Part shown: positions 49,256 to 62,001 of the stretch, in pieces | Layout of the letters: the number at the start of each line of letters is the position of its first letter | Numbering within the stretch: the stretch's first letter is position 1 | DNA from: Mesocentrotus franciscanus | Taxonomy: Eukaryota; Echinodermata; Echinoidea; Camarodonta; Strongylocentrotidae | Assembly: GCA_037976565.1 (NCBI GenBank) | Contig: CP137672.1 | Coordinates: 30,385,218 to 30,449,217 of the forward strand | DNA length: 64,000 nt | Direction: 5' to 3' | Notes under the pieces: model-generated | Told to the model about the DNA's origin: nothing | Seen by the model: only the letters and a program-made list of their open reading frames with translations | Databases searched by the model: none | Program-made: the position numbers and the translations under genes

Positions 49256-51154
49256 TACCAATCTCTGATCATGCTCTGATAAGAACGCGCCAGAGCGTGG
49301 GTAATATATCTCAAACTACAAATGGAGAGTCGCACAGGGAGTCTTATACGTTCATAATTAGACTTCTGAAGGGGGGTGGGGGCTATATGAAATCAGAACA
49401 AACAAATTTTAGAAGTGCCGAAAAACATGATCGCAAAAACTTTCAAAATAAATCAACTCAAGGGTTCTTCTATTGTTTATCCCATAGAAATCATATAACG
49501 GTTACGTAAGCCGTCATTGTAATGTTCGCATATTGCAATGGGGGTTGGACAAGACTATTGAAATTGCATTAAGGTTGATTTTTCAAACGTCATTACGTGT
49601 TATAGTCATTTAAAGCGGGACTGCACTACTTGTAGCTACTTGCGCCCTCTATATAGCAAACAATGCCTAAGCGGTACCTGTTGGTCCCCCATGATCCCCT
49701 TTTTCTTATGTTAATTGAGAGCTGAGTTGATGAGATAACCGCCTGTTAGTGACCACACTGGGAGGTCTAATCCCTCCTGGCCAAACTAGTGCAGACAGGC
49801 TTTAAGATAAATCGGACAAAGCATAGGGAAGTTATGAACTTTAAGAAGAGAAGATCATCAACGACGGAGAACCTCTAGTTGGCAAAACAGGCATAGGCCT
49901 AGTAATTATGTAATGCACCTAGTTGGACTACTTGATTACTTTCTTGTGAAGAAAACATCATTGAGATGAGATGGATGGGCACAAGGGTACATTGCGACGT
50001 TCCATTCTTTCAGGTCATGTTACTGCTATCATACTCTATCTCCTGTTGTCCTCACAAAGTCACATTTCCTAACTAGATAAGGCGCATCAAAAAAGTTTTT
50101 AAATTGTCTCATTTGGATGACTTTTCATAAATATCCGATGGAACCCTTGGAAGCGTCTTGACCCACGAAAACATAATAATTCGTGTATCCAGCCGGGATA
50201 CGTCGTGCGTATAGAGCTAATATTGCCGAAATAATTTGTATTCAATCTTTCACATTCATCATGTTGATTAAATGTGTTTCAAAACTCCATCTTCATCACA
50301 TCTGTCTTCATCTCCTTTATCGTCTCTTTCTTTGTAATCATCGTCGTCTCCGATGTTACTGTCGTCACAATTAGTAATAACCTTGCACTTTATCTCTCCT
50401 GACTTAGTTCAATATTTACTTCAAGTAAAGGCGTACGGGACGTGGTTAGGCTTGGAACTGGGGACTGGGGGCTGGGGCTGGACCCCTCCAAGAATTTTAA
50501 ATTACCACTAATCATGCAACCGTCACATTAAATTGGGTCGTTACGTTTTTTCTGTTGAAACGTTTACTTTTTTAACTACTTGGTTACATATTGGTTTACA
50601 TATGCAATTCGTTATGTTAAAAACACCCTTTTCAATGCTATCAAATTTGTGATTAAAGAGAAATTGACAGACATTGGCATTTGTAAAAGTTTCCAAATTA
50701 AGTCCAGTGGAAGTAAAATCATAAACTGCTAGTGCATTGACCTCCAAACCTTTAAACCCCAAAAGGTCTTTCAACCGTTCGTATCAGAACAGACGAATCT
50801 GTCACAGATCGCTGCGAAAATATAAGATACAAACAAAAACTTCATTAAAGAATGGATGGCCAGATCATATTAATAAGGCATATATCCTGTTCCAAATGTG
50901 AAGTCACTGACTTAACAGTCAAGACGATAGGTGATTTGCTTCAAGGCTCAGTAGACCTACCCAGGGGCGTCGCTGTAGGGTTTGGTATTTAGAGAGAGGG
51001 TGTCGGACCAAATTGCCGACAGGTTTGATACTCAGAATTCCCCTAAAAAACAGAAGAGGTCGTCAATTTCGGCAATTTTTCAATACAAAATTGCAGACGA
51101 AAATATTTAAAAAGAGTCTTTAACCCCCTCTCACCATCTCCCCTGGCAACACCA

Positions 51155-51245
51155 TCGGGGGCTCCGTCTCATAAAGAGATGAATTTGTAAACTATCCTTC
51201 AATATTTTGGATAGTGCATTGACTTGCAATTGATTGGGACTCTAT
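51155..51245. mobile_element. Possible half-copy of the GGGCCCCGTCT MITE family
   Basis: GGGGGCTCCGTCTCATAAAGAG resembles the left end at 46250. A matching right end was not seen. Confidence 0.35.
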
Positions 51246-51894
51246 TTTTTATTTTATTATTAATTTCAGTCTATATATATGACAGTATACCAAGACTGTT
51301 GTTTCTTTATTTAAGATTTCATCTGCATTTTATGTTCTTTCGGTAAATTAAAAAGCGTTTGGGAGTGCATTTACATGTATATTGAAAAAAAAATGGACGT
51401 AAGGTTTTCAAAATTCGCTGCCGATGTTAAGAAAAGAGTTCTTTTGCCTAAAACATCCGCGGAATTAAATATGGATTCTGTTTTGGGAGTATTTGATAAT
51501 TCAACGTAGATATTTTCAACTTCATTTCGATTTTCTCCTCGAAAAGTAGTACATATTGGTGAATTACCAAGAGTCCTCTTTAAAGTGGTACATTAATAGA
51601 GTGCATGCAGTTTACGTTTCCATGTTATCAAGTTGAATGGGAATTAATTGCGTATAAACACAATTATTTTCTGCAAAATAGGGAAATATATAGATCGTGG
51701 AACTGCCATACGCTACACTTTTCTTATAGAGTAAACACGTGTTAAGAGTAAATAAGAGGCTTCTTCCAAGTTATTGCAAATTGACGGTAATAGTATCTGG
51801 TGCTTGGCTATAGATACTTTCTGTTCATATTCTTGTTTTCAAAGTGGTGTTGTTTCCTTTGAGGAGGAATAAGTAGATGCAGATGATTGGAGAG

Positions 51895-52383
51895 CACCAA
51901 AGCAAAGAGGAGACAGAAAAAGAGGAAGAAGAAAAAAGACGGAAAATGGAAAGTGGGGAATGAAGAGAGAAAAGAGAGAATAAAGAAAGAAGTGTCAGGG
52001 AGAGGGGAAGAGAGGGGAGAAGAGAGAAAAAATTAAGAGAGAAGAAAGGAAAGACAGGGTGGAAATGGGGAGAAGAGACAGAGAGAAAGAGAGAGAGAGA
52101 GAAAAGTTAGAAGAAATAGAGAAGAAAGAAAGAAGTGAGAAGAGAAAATAAGAAGAGGGCGTAGAAGAGAGAAGGGATAGTGAAAAGAGAGAGGGAGAGA
52201 TAAGAGAGAGAAAAGAGAAAAAACAAGGAAGAGAAAACAGAGAGGAGTAACAGGAGAGATAAAAGAGAATATAGATAGGCAAAAAGTTGGGAGAGAAGAG
52301 AGAGAGAGAGAGCAGGGAAACGGAGAGAGCAGAGAGAAGAGAGAGAGAGAGAGAAATAGAAGAGAGAGAAAGAAGGGAGACTG
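51895..52383. repeat. Polypurine tract of about 480 bp (GA-rich)
   Basis: The plus strand is almost all A and G for nearly 500 bp, made of GAGA, GAAGA and GGAGA words with few pyrimidines. The opposite strand is Leu/Ser/Phe-rich in every frame and gives a spurious 160-codon ORF. Such tracts can form triplex DNA. Confidence 0.92.
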
Positions 52384-52974
52384 ATATCAAGAAACATATA
52401 AATATGAAAGCGATACAGGAAGAAATCTCTCTCAGACTTAAACGAAAATCTATCACTTTCAGACAAGACAGATTCATTTCTACTTATCCTTTTCCGTTTA
52501 GCGTCGCCATACTAAATTAACTTCAGCGAAAATATTTTAATAATTTAAAACCATTTCAGTATCATATCGAATTTTCTTTTGTTTGATTGGATTTCGCTTC
52601 TATTTCGCTTTGAGCAAACTTATAAAGACATCTGCAGAATAATCGCTTTGCAGCATGATTTTAATGTGATGTTTATTGAACCAATATTGCAGACCTAGGT
52701 AAAAGTGGTCCATAACGCGTTCGAGTTTGTTCGTTTCCTTGATTATTTTTTCGGGGTTTGTTTTGTTATGGTATTTTGTCTGTTTGTCTTTTGTTGTTAT
52801 TGTTTTCGGGGGGTTGTTTTTGTTTCGTCTGTTTATTTGTTTCTATTTTTGTTGTTCTTGTTTTTACAACTCCTATTGCTGCTAATAGAATGTACGTATA
52901 AGATTTTGTTTGTTGCCTTCAAATTTGTGTTGACGGGGTCACCTCATTACAAGGATTCATGTTTAAAACTGGGC

Positions 52975-53045
52975 GTGAAAAGGGTGCCCCCCCCCCTCGC
53001 TCCTTCATCATGTTTGTTTTAAAATTCTGGATCCACCTCTGACGA
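52975..53045. mobile_element. Element end of the GGTGGATCCAG family (reverse orientation)
   Basis: On the minus strand it reads GTCAGAGGTGGATCCAGAAT, A/T-rich spacer, then a run of G and CACCC. It matches the organisation at 5566. The rest of the element is not delimited. Confidence 0.4.
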
Positions 53046-54349
53046 TAGATAATGACACGGTGAGGCATGACGAAAACCAATCGCCCGGTGCTTATGCATG
53101 GCATGAACGCGTCGATATGAAGTCGTTGACTTATGCACTTTGAAAATAGACGGTATATACAGAGAAAGACAAACAATCACTGTACTCATATAACTATCCT
53201 GTATAGTTTATTTATCTATTTTTTAATATTTTTTTCACATATTTAAAAAAAAATGGGTGGTCCATTTAATAAGAATTGGTTTTCAAAGGGGTGAAGTTTA
53301 GAGACATTTCATATATGAAAGAGAATAAGTCTAAAGAAATTGATGCAAATATAAAAATGATACATACAATTTAGTTGAATTAATTATAGAATATCAATTC
53401 TGAATATACTGCTATTATCTGCTATCATTGTCGACTACACAGGCAGGTGATATAGGCCTAGTTGATATCAATATGAAAAGCTATAAGCATCAGTAAATGT
53501 ATTCCATAATTAGGAGGGATACATTCACATCCAATCCATTGTATTCTCTGATCGCTGAAATGAAATCGAACAGTTTATATAATAGTTAAAAGGAGATCTG
53601 AACGCTATGGAAAATAATGATTTCATTTCTTTACGTCTGTCAAACTCAAACTTACAGACACTAATGGTGTTTGGCAGGCTGTTTAGACTCGAATAACCTC
53701 AAATGCGTGGGTTATGGTTTTGCCGAAGGGAGGGGGGCGTAACGTTTTGAATATCAGATCTGCGAGGGAAGCAAACTATCGAGAACATTTGACACTCCCA
53801 AATAGAGGCACAGCACACAAGGCACAAACTTTCACTGCCGATGCACTGTGTATCCTTATAACCTTTCAGTTGTCACTGACATTTACTAAACAAGATGGGA
53901 AGATTGCTGTAAAATCATCACACTGCCCAAAGTATATATAATAGTTGCCCAAATATTGGTAGTTTCCTAATTACCGGGAGCTGGATCCGCCCCTTTCCGC
54001 CGCCCCTTTCCGAGTCCGCACCTCGTACATCCATGCATACAATACCAAACGGGTTGCCTCCAAAGTAGAATACTATTGTCCTACCGGTCCTACCGGTGCC
54101 ACCCATCAAGTTCTTCACCATTTGTCAAATTCAGCTTCAGGTTTCCTCGTTAATTTAGACGGTGTATCCCGTGCCACATTTTGTTCCAGGGATGTTTACC
54201 CCGCCGCATCCTTCACAACAAGAGGAGATTGAATGTTTGGTGTATCAATAAGAGAGGGTGATCTTTGACAGTGGCAGCTAACCTTGCATGTGTGCTTAGA
54301 ATATGTGCGATCTCGTCCCAAATACCACTGTAACTATCGGTGATATTAT

Positions 54350-54440
54350 TCACAGGCGGATTAAGGAGGGGAGCGGGGGGGGGGAGGGAGTCAACTAGAT
54401 TTCTCTCGATATTGTACCCCCTCCCCTTAACAAAATCCTG
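54350..54440. mobile_element. Element remnant of the GGCGGATT family
   Basis: CACAGGCGGATTAAGGAGGG is followed by a G-run, and TACCCCCTCCCCTTAACAAA lies about 60 bp on as a rough inverse. It is a very short foldback copy or remnant. Confidence 0.4.
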
Positions 54441-54519
54441 CATACTCTCTGGTTCTATTAACGGCAAATTCGAATATTTGCACATTGCGATTTACACTCG
54501 GAGCAATTATTATCTTTTA

Positions 54520-54622
54520 AAAATGATAGTGATGATGGTGATAATAATAATGACAATAATAAAAATGACTATAATGATAATAATAGTAATAATAATATAA
54601 ATAATAACAATGATAATAAAGA
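54520..54622. repeat. AAT/GAT-rich stretch
   Basis: Imperfect AATAATGA-type words over about 100 bp. Confidence 0.85.
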
Positions 54623-54907
54623 TAACATTAAAAGCACCATAATATGCATATAAATCACAAGGGATGATCCAGGCGCCTACAAAGTACAGTTATTGCACTG
54701 CTTTTAGCAAAAATGCCCCAAGGGGTTGACGAAACATTCAGGGAATTCAGTAGTTTGTCTTCACACGGAGACGATATTCCTGCGGCTGTCCATCCACGTA
54801 TAACTTGGGTCCAGCCTTTGTAGGGGCACCAGCCTTAGTAGGAGGTGAAATGCGAAGTTTTAACAGTACCACTTATTAGGGGATTTTTTGTTGTTGTTTT
54901 GTTACGG

Positions 54908-55142
54908 TTACCAGCGGTGTAGCAACAGTGGGCAGGGGGCACGTGCCCCTGAATGGTGAGGTGAAAGAAAAAATAAACAGAAATAAAAAGCAAGAAAATA
55001 AAAGGGAGAAGGGAAAAGGAAAACAAACAAACTTAAGTCTGGACGACCTGCTACAACTTCCTCTTAGCAGTAGCCTTGTAAATTTGCATTTTATTTCCAA
55101 GCAAGACCGGTGCCCCCCCCCCCCTCACGCTACGCCACTAAG
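54908..55142. mobile_element. Short inverted-repeat element with GTGGCGTAGC-type ends
   Basis: The left end (CCAGCGGTGTAGCAACAGTG, then a G-run and GCACGTGCCCC) is mirrored by GGTGCCCCCC...CACGCTACGCCACT on the right. The interior is purine-rich then mixed, with spurious ORFs. A fragment with a similar end lies at 35495-35535. Confidence 0.6.
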
Positions 55143-55149
55143 GGTGGAG

Positions 55150-57215
55150 GGTTGTGGATGTGTGGCTATTTGTTTGTGTGGGTTGCAAGGTTTTCATCTT
55201 GCTGCTTCAATATGCGATTTTCACAATAATGTACGATGCTCATTACGATATTGTCGATTATCTTTACCCAGTAATTCAAACACATTTTTCATGCATAACT
55301 CTCTGACAAATTGGCCCAATAAAATGCCATATTAGCTATCAGTTCCCATTAATTTCTTCAAGAGAGATAGCGATAAAATACATTGATTGGAAGGGGATTT
55401 ACGTGCGGGAGAGGTTAGGTAATTAAACTATAGCGAGCATATGATTCTTGTATGGATTTTCAACATTGCATCAATTTGCTACCACCCCCCACCCCCTCCC
55501 TAACATGAGAAAGAGGAAAGGAAGACTGTAAAACAGCGCTTTAGCATTTTCAAGAAGGCTTGGGTATCTAAGAGCCCTAATTGGTGTGTTTCGAGGAGAT
55601 TCATAAAAGGTTCAAGCACCCCTAAATTTTATTATAACACCATTCTTGTTCTCTAAAATACTCCTATTTTCATAAACGCGGATCTTGGCACATTAGTATC
55701 CCTCATTACCAGGGTCAGAGAAACGCCGATTTGCCTTAAGAAATACCCTTTTCCCGGATTCTGGAACCGTAATGCAAACACAACTTGAGGTTGAGTGAAC
55801 ATCCCAGGAATGGAATTTGTTTTGCTTTTCAGAACGCCTACACTTAATGACTCGCGGTAAGAGCAAATCAGAGGCGACACACTTCCCAATGAATTGATTC
55901 AGGTTCTACCGGAGAACGAGAGCTAATTTCAGGCCGGACTTTGAACGAAAAAGCACGGCCGATGTCAGATGAAGTTCCCGACGAATTATCGGTGACAAGA
56001 AGCTATCATGCCACATCCTCGAGAAGTCATTCTGAAGTAGTTCTCAAATAAGAGTATAATGAACATACCCACATTGTTTCAAAGGTCAAGGGTTGTACTT
56101 TCATCACCAGCAAAATTAAAGGTAATTCGAGGAGTGGGAGATCGTTTTGTGAAATTGTAGCAATTAAAAAACGACCAGTGTTTTAAACGAAAGTCGATTT
56201 GAAACTCATCGACACGCTGAAACATGTGTTTTCATCGAATTCGAATCCAGCACTGCCAGTTCCATTCACTCTTACCTCAGATGAATTCGTCATATGGCGC
56301 GTTTTGTTAGCTATGCAAATGAAATAAAATCATATTTCAATAATATGGAATTGAATTCCCAATTTTTAGACCACATGGATATATTCGCCCTTGTCATCAT
56401 AATTTAAAGATATGTGTGTCCATTTCTAATCAGCATTTTTTTTTTAATCCCGAATAATTCACATTACAAATACTACGACATCCCAAGACTGTTCATATGT
56501 GATTATAATCACCAGGTCTCATTCTGCCGTCATGTCCCTACTTTTAACTCGATCAAGTCATGTTACTAAAAAAAGAGGGAAAACAATAATTGTAATAACT
56601 TCTGTAATAGTTTTCTTTATATTTTGATTATTATTATGTCAATGCACATGTTATTTTTAATATTTTTATCTGTTATGATAATCTGTCTTTTATCTCTTTA
56701 TAGATTGTGATGATGTTGGAAATAAATGTCAATTCATTTTATTTCAATATTGATATTAAAACAGCAATAACAATGAAGATGATGATGATGATGAGGAGTA
56801 AAGTAATGTAATTTGATATTTTACCTATTCTAAGTAGAACTGCAAATAAACTGAAAGATATTAGTTGTAGGTGGGAAACAGGAAATATACTCTCCTGAAT
56901 ATTATTTTAAATTATGCGCAATAAGCAATTTATAAATGTTACGTTAAAAAGATTGTCAATGGTTCTGTTATTTACCAGCATGCTTTGTTTTCTTAATTCA
57001 AGTCGTTGCTAAGATTGTCTTTAAGGCATGAATGTGTTAGCAAAGAAAATAATACTAAGCAGGAAGAATAATTGTTGAATATACTTAAATTTGTAGCCAA
57101 TGTTATTTTTCATTCAATCATTGAGTAATTAATGTAAATATGTATTGAAATTATGGAAATAAAAACCTCGCTTGAGGAAAAGAAAAAAAAATAGTAATAA
57201 AAATAGTAGTAATGA
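55150..57215. other. No gene seen
   Basis: Mostly AT-rich DNA. A slightly GC-richer block at 55650-56280 has short ORFs that I do not recognise. Confidence 0.5.
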
Positions 57216-57221
57216 TAATAA

Positions 57222-57370
57222 TAGTTTTGTTTAACCAGGGAAGCCTCATTAGCTTCGATACTGTTCTTCCTGAGGGCCCAATTATTATTACCCCAGCGAT
57301 TGCCAGGTACCCATTTACACCTGCGTGGAAAGCAGAGTAGAGTAATACCGTGTAGAGATTCGAACCCTCT
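57222..57370. repeat. SINE-like dispersed repeat, copy 4
   Basis: It has AACCAGGGAAGCCTCATTAG, then CCAGGTACCCATTTACACCT and GCGTGGAAAGCAGAGTAG, ending with GAGATTCGAACCCT. An A-rich and AATAATAG-rich stretch precedes it. Confidence 0.55.
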
Positions 57371-59551
57371 CAATCACTCGAGAATCAAGTGAATAGTATG
57401 CCACGACACCCCCACATCTTGGTAAAAAGTTTACAATTTGATGGAGGACCCCCGAATGAGTAGCCTACATGCTAAGTTGCTGGGGCTAGGATAATTTAAT
57501 CGATGGTACAATGTATTATTGTTTAAATGTTTAATCATAAACGAAAACCATGTCTTCCACGACCTCAGCACGCAAACAACCCGTTAAAATTGTGTATCTT
57601 TTGTTCAGAATTACTTTTGGTTATACCAGAGAAGACAACCTAACCTCTTTTGTGCCAAATTTTCAGTTGTTTCATCATGGTTATTCTAATTGCTACAAAA
57701 CGTATTACTGGGTAATATTCAGTCCTGAATAGTCGCAGTTAAGTTATACCTGTCTGTATTCATTGTATCTCTGGAGTACGCTAAACAGTGAGATGATGAA
57801 ACGAATAAGATCGGTAACCGTCTTGCTTGGATCATCCCAATATGAGATGACAGGTCGGGATATTAGTCAGCCCATGACATTAAGGCGGATCTTCAGGGTG
57901 GTATGGCCGTAGCTTTGACCAAGTCATTATATGATATAACTTTATTGTTTCCAGTCGGGTTTCTTCTTCTTCTTCTTACTTTTTCATTTTAAATCAGGGG
58001 CACATAATTATGATTCAACGGTGATTAGCTATTCATGGGGATTTTAACATTAGATCCGCAATTATTTCTTTTTTGATTAACCCACTTTTTCTCTTTTTAC
58101 TTCTAAGCCATGAGCACAAAGTGAGTCAACGTTGATTGGCAAGTTATGAGCACCTTAGCATTTGATCCGCAATCACTTCATTGATTTCTCCCTGACTTTT
58201 ATTTTTTTATTTTAAGTTAAGCCAACCTAATTGTAGTTCAACGGCGATTAGCTAGCCATGAGATTGTGAACATTTAATCTTCAATCTCTCTAATGATAAA
58301 TCAGGATGGTTTTAAATTCCTGAAAGGTCAATTCTTCAGGATACAATTCCTTCCCCATGTTTTCACTGAGCTATGTAATTAAGGTCCCACTCGTCACTCA
58401 AGTGGATGCATGAAGAACTACATCTCTTTTTGTTTTCTAAATGGTTGCACCCGAGGCCTATTTCAAAATCTAAATATATGTTATATATTTATAATAGATA
58501 TTAAGCATCAAATACACTATCCATTTTTTTGTAAAGCACTTAACTTTAAGAAAGGGGGCAAGAGGAGACAATCGGCTTTGATAGCACGCCACCTCCTTTC
58601 GTGGGCGCCATTCGTGTCTTGATTGAAATACAAAGCACTTGTATGCAGGAAGCTTCTGTGGCTGAGGCTAGGTCAGGTAACGTGACATCTAATCAGAATA
58701 TTAATGTTGGTGTAACTTCATCTGTTTACTTCATCTCATCAGTGACACGCAATCATCATTACATGTACCTCACCGTGACCGCCCTAGTTTTCAGGCACAA
58801 ACCCTTGTTAGTGGTAACGCGTAATACAATGTCTGAACTTTAAGACTGGAGAGGGACTCCCCGTACATAGACTCTGTGCTCTAGCTGCTCCTTCCGCTGC
58901 CACAAACCTATGCAGAGACTGAAAAGGTTAGGCTACGCTCAAGGTTTTGTAGAATTTTGTAAGAGTAAAGTAGGGTCTATGGCTGCAGACTATGACTAGC
59001 CTATAGCACCAACTAAGACACGTGTCCAAAGTACTTACATCAGTAATTCATATACACATTGAATACACGCAGTAGCTAGATGGCATGCAATGAGGGGCAT
59101 TAGACAGGGTGGAGATATGAGATGGGGGAAATATGGATAGATGACACGAGAGGCAAAAGGGGAAGAAAGAGGGGTTGGGAGAAAGAATTAAAGGTTTGCT
59201 GCACTATCATTTGAGGAAATGGAATTTATCTGAAACAAAATATTGAAATATGTTTTGTTTTTATCCATAGGGGGTAACTGAGCGTCTCTCAGGCCACAGA
59301 ATGACCCTATTGAGAGAAAATTAATAACTGAACGAAGAATTGATTATAGGTAAAAATGGATGGTTATCAAAACATGCGATGATATACACTTTATTTTCCT
59401 TTATAACTACACATGAAAATAAAGATGAAACCTTGATCATAAATGACATATAAAGAAATGATAACCAAGAACTAAACGAATATCTGACTTAACAGCCTTA
59501 TTAGACAAACATTGTAAATCATAGCATTTAATAAATATGCACTACATATAT

Positions 59552-60070
59552 ATAGGCCTGTATATAATTTTTTTTTTATTTGGGGTGGGGGTCTTACAAT
59601 AACATTTATGCTGGGTTACAAGATTATTTTATAAAATTGCTAGGGTAACAAAAGTAGAATGGAACACATCACATCAATAAAAAGAGAATCAATGAGAAAG
59701 GTTAATAAGACTACTACCGAATGTTTGCAAAATGACTGCGGGTACATGATTGGAAACAAACCAAAAATAGCACAATCATGACGATGGTGAAAACGGTGAT
59801 CTATTGAACAATAGGCCTGTATATAATTTTTTTTTTTTTTTTTGGGGGGGGGTCTTACAATAACATTTATGCTGGGTTACAAGATTATTTTATAAAATTG
59901 CTAGGGTAACAAAAGTAGAATGGAACACATCACATCAATAAAAGAGAATCAATGAGAAAGGTTAATAAGACTACTACCGAATGTTTGCAAAATGACTGCG
60001 GGTACATGATTGGAAACAAATAAAAAATAGCACAATCATGGCGATGGTGAAAACGGTGATCTATTGAACA
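59552..60070. repeat. Tandem duplication of about 259 bp
   Basis: Positions 59552-59810 and 59811-60070 are near-identical direct copies, each beginning ATAGGCCTGTATATAA plus a poly-T/G run. They differ by a few substitutions, one A in an A-run and the length of the homopolymer. The high identity indicates a recent duplication. No ORF or known element was recognised inside. Confidence 0.93.
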
Positions 60071-60452
60071 ATAAAACAATGTCTTTTGGCTAAGAAGTAT
60101 TGTGTTCGTATGTGTTTGACAAATATATACCCAGTCATTGACATTGATTCATTGACCATTCAAGACACAATAATTATACACGATATAAGAAATTATAAAG
60201 CCCTTTTCTAACTGTTTTCGACCAGCAAGACGTTGGTCTCGTGAGTTGTATAGCTTCTGTGAGAACACGAGAGGTTCTTAACTGTTCATCCACTGTTCAC
60301 CCTCGACTTTATAGGGTAGAACTTTATTCGGCGCCCCCCATCCCCGGAGGACCTCACCGGTTTTCTTCTGTTCCTCTAGGTTAAGTGAGAAAAGGGCTTA
60401 GCACTAATAAAATGATACATAGGGATACTTTTGGTTAACTGAAATTTTGATG

Positions 60453-61257
60453 ACAAGGAGAGATATACACAGAAAAGGTTCGTTGCTTTAACCGTTATTA
60501 GGAAATATACATAGAAAATGTTCGTTGTTTTTACGTTACAGGGTGAACTGATATACACAGAAAAGGTTCGTTGCTTTTACCGTTATTAGGAGATAAACAC
60601 AGACAATGTTCGTTGCTTTTGCCGTTACAAGGAGATATACACAGAAAATGTTGGTTGATTTTACCGTTACAAGGAGATATACACAAAAAAGGTTGGGGTT
60701 TTTTACCGTTACAAGGAGATATACACAGAAAAGGTTCCCTGCTTTTACCGTTACGAGGGAAATACAAAAAAAAAGGCTTGTTGGTTTTACCGTTACAAGG
60801 AGATATACAAATAAAAGGCTCGTTGGTTTTACCGTTACAAGGGGATATACACAGAAAAGGTTGGTTGTTTTTACCGTTACGAGGGAAATACAAAAAAAAA
60901 GGCTTGTTGGTTTTACCGTTACAAGGAGATATGCACAGAAAAGGCTCGTTGGTTTCACCGTTACAAGGAGATATGCACAGAAAAGGTTGGTTGTTTTTAC
61001 CGTTACAAGGAGATATGCACAGAAAAGGTTCGGTGCTTTTACCTTTACAAGGAGATATACACAGAAAAGGTTGGGGTTTTTTACCGTTACAAGGAGATAT
61101 ACAAATAAAAGGCTCGTTGGTTTTACCGTTACAAGGGGATATACACAGAAAAGGTTCTTTGCTTTTACTTTTACAAGGAGATATACAAGGAAAGGTTCGT
61201 TGCTTTTACCGTTACAGTGGAATATACACAGAAAAGGTTCGTTGTTTTTACCATTAC
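60453..61257. repeat. 42-bp minisatellite, 19 copies
   Basis: Nineteen units of mostly 42 bp follow the consensus AAGGAGATATACACAGAAAA then GGTTSGTTGNTTTTACCGTTAC. The first three units are diverged and irregular (40-48 bp); the later ones are regular. A variant beginning GAGGGAAATAC occurs exactly three units apart (near 60757 and 60883). It is followed by similar units each time, so a three-unit higher-order repeat is forming. Because 42 is divisible by three, four frames remain open for 120-279 codons, giving 14-residue repeats such as FCVYLLVTVKPTSL on the minus strand. I treat these as by-products of the array. Confidence 0.95.
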
Positions 61258-62001
61258 CACGGTAATGAGAATGATGCATTCTCAACCACAACTTAAACTT
61301 GGTAGAAAACAATACACAGGAAGAAATTAATCTGCGGTATGCCACGACTCCACTGAAATATTTCAAGTGACTCACTCTATCAGGGAAGACAAAGAGTTAT
61401 TGTTGTGTCTATGGAGGGTAAAATAAAACACCCGTGTTTCACTCAACACCAGTGTGTCGTTCTAAAAGGAAAGATCCTAGAAGAGAGGTTAATATATGGT
61501 ATGGGGAGCGTGCGACTGAAAGAATAACAAAGAGGGTGAGCTATGGTAAAATTGAAACACAGACTTCCAACAATCCTCAGTCTGGACCGATATCGAATTT
61601 CCACCATCGAGAAAAAAATAGCACTTTGTCGCTTCTATCCGACCACTGGCGACAAGGGGGCCCATATGCACAATGTGCCACCACGGGGAGTTATAGTGGG
61701 GAAAAAACCCACTTGGTGGAACACACATTCTTCGTTGGGAATGTTATCGCTTATTTTGTAAAATATCCAAATAATCAAAAATCCGCCTAATGATATTAAA
61801 TCTTCTCTTTTCCTACAGCAGGTTGAAATACGCGATGAGGAAGCGCCCCCTGTTGGCAGTGTTCTTCCAATAGCGGTAAAACACTAAACAAAATTTAAAA
61901 AAATTGGCGATGGTGGAATGTGGATATTGGTCCTACCTGATCATTTGGAGGGCGGATGAATCTTCAATCATCCTGCGAAGAGCGAAAAGGGACCGGGGTA
62001 C

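Larger units (their letters stand above)
47000..51150. other. No gene seen
   Basis: AT-rich DNA with microsatellites and one small element (48137-48225). The 128-codon ORF at 47698-48084 ends in a GA repeat and is not convincing. Confidence 0.55.

Noticed and set aside
51995..52520. 160-, 119- and 77-codon ORFs rich in Ser/Leu or Arg/Glu
   Set aside because: They are products of the polypurine tract on either strand.
60531..61375. Four long repetitive ORFs (120-279 codons)
   Set aside because: The 42-bp unit is a multiple of three, so open frames are expected; no start context, splice site or domain supports translation.
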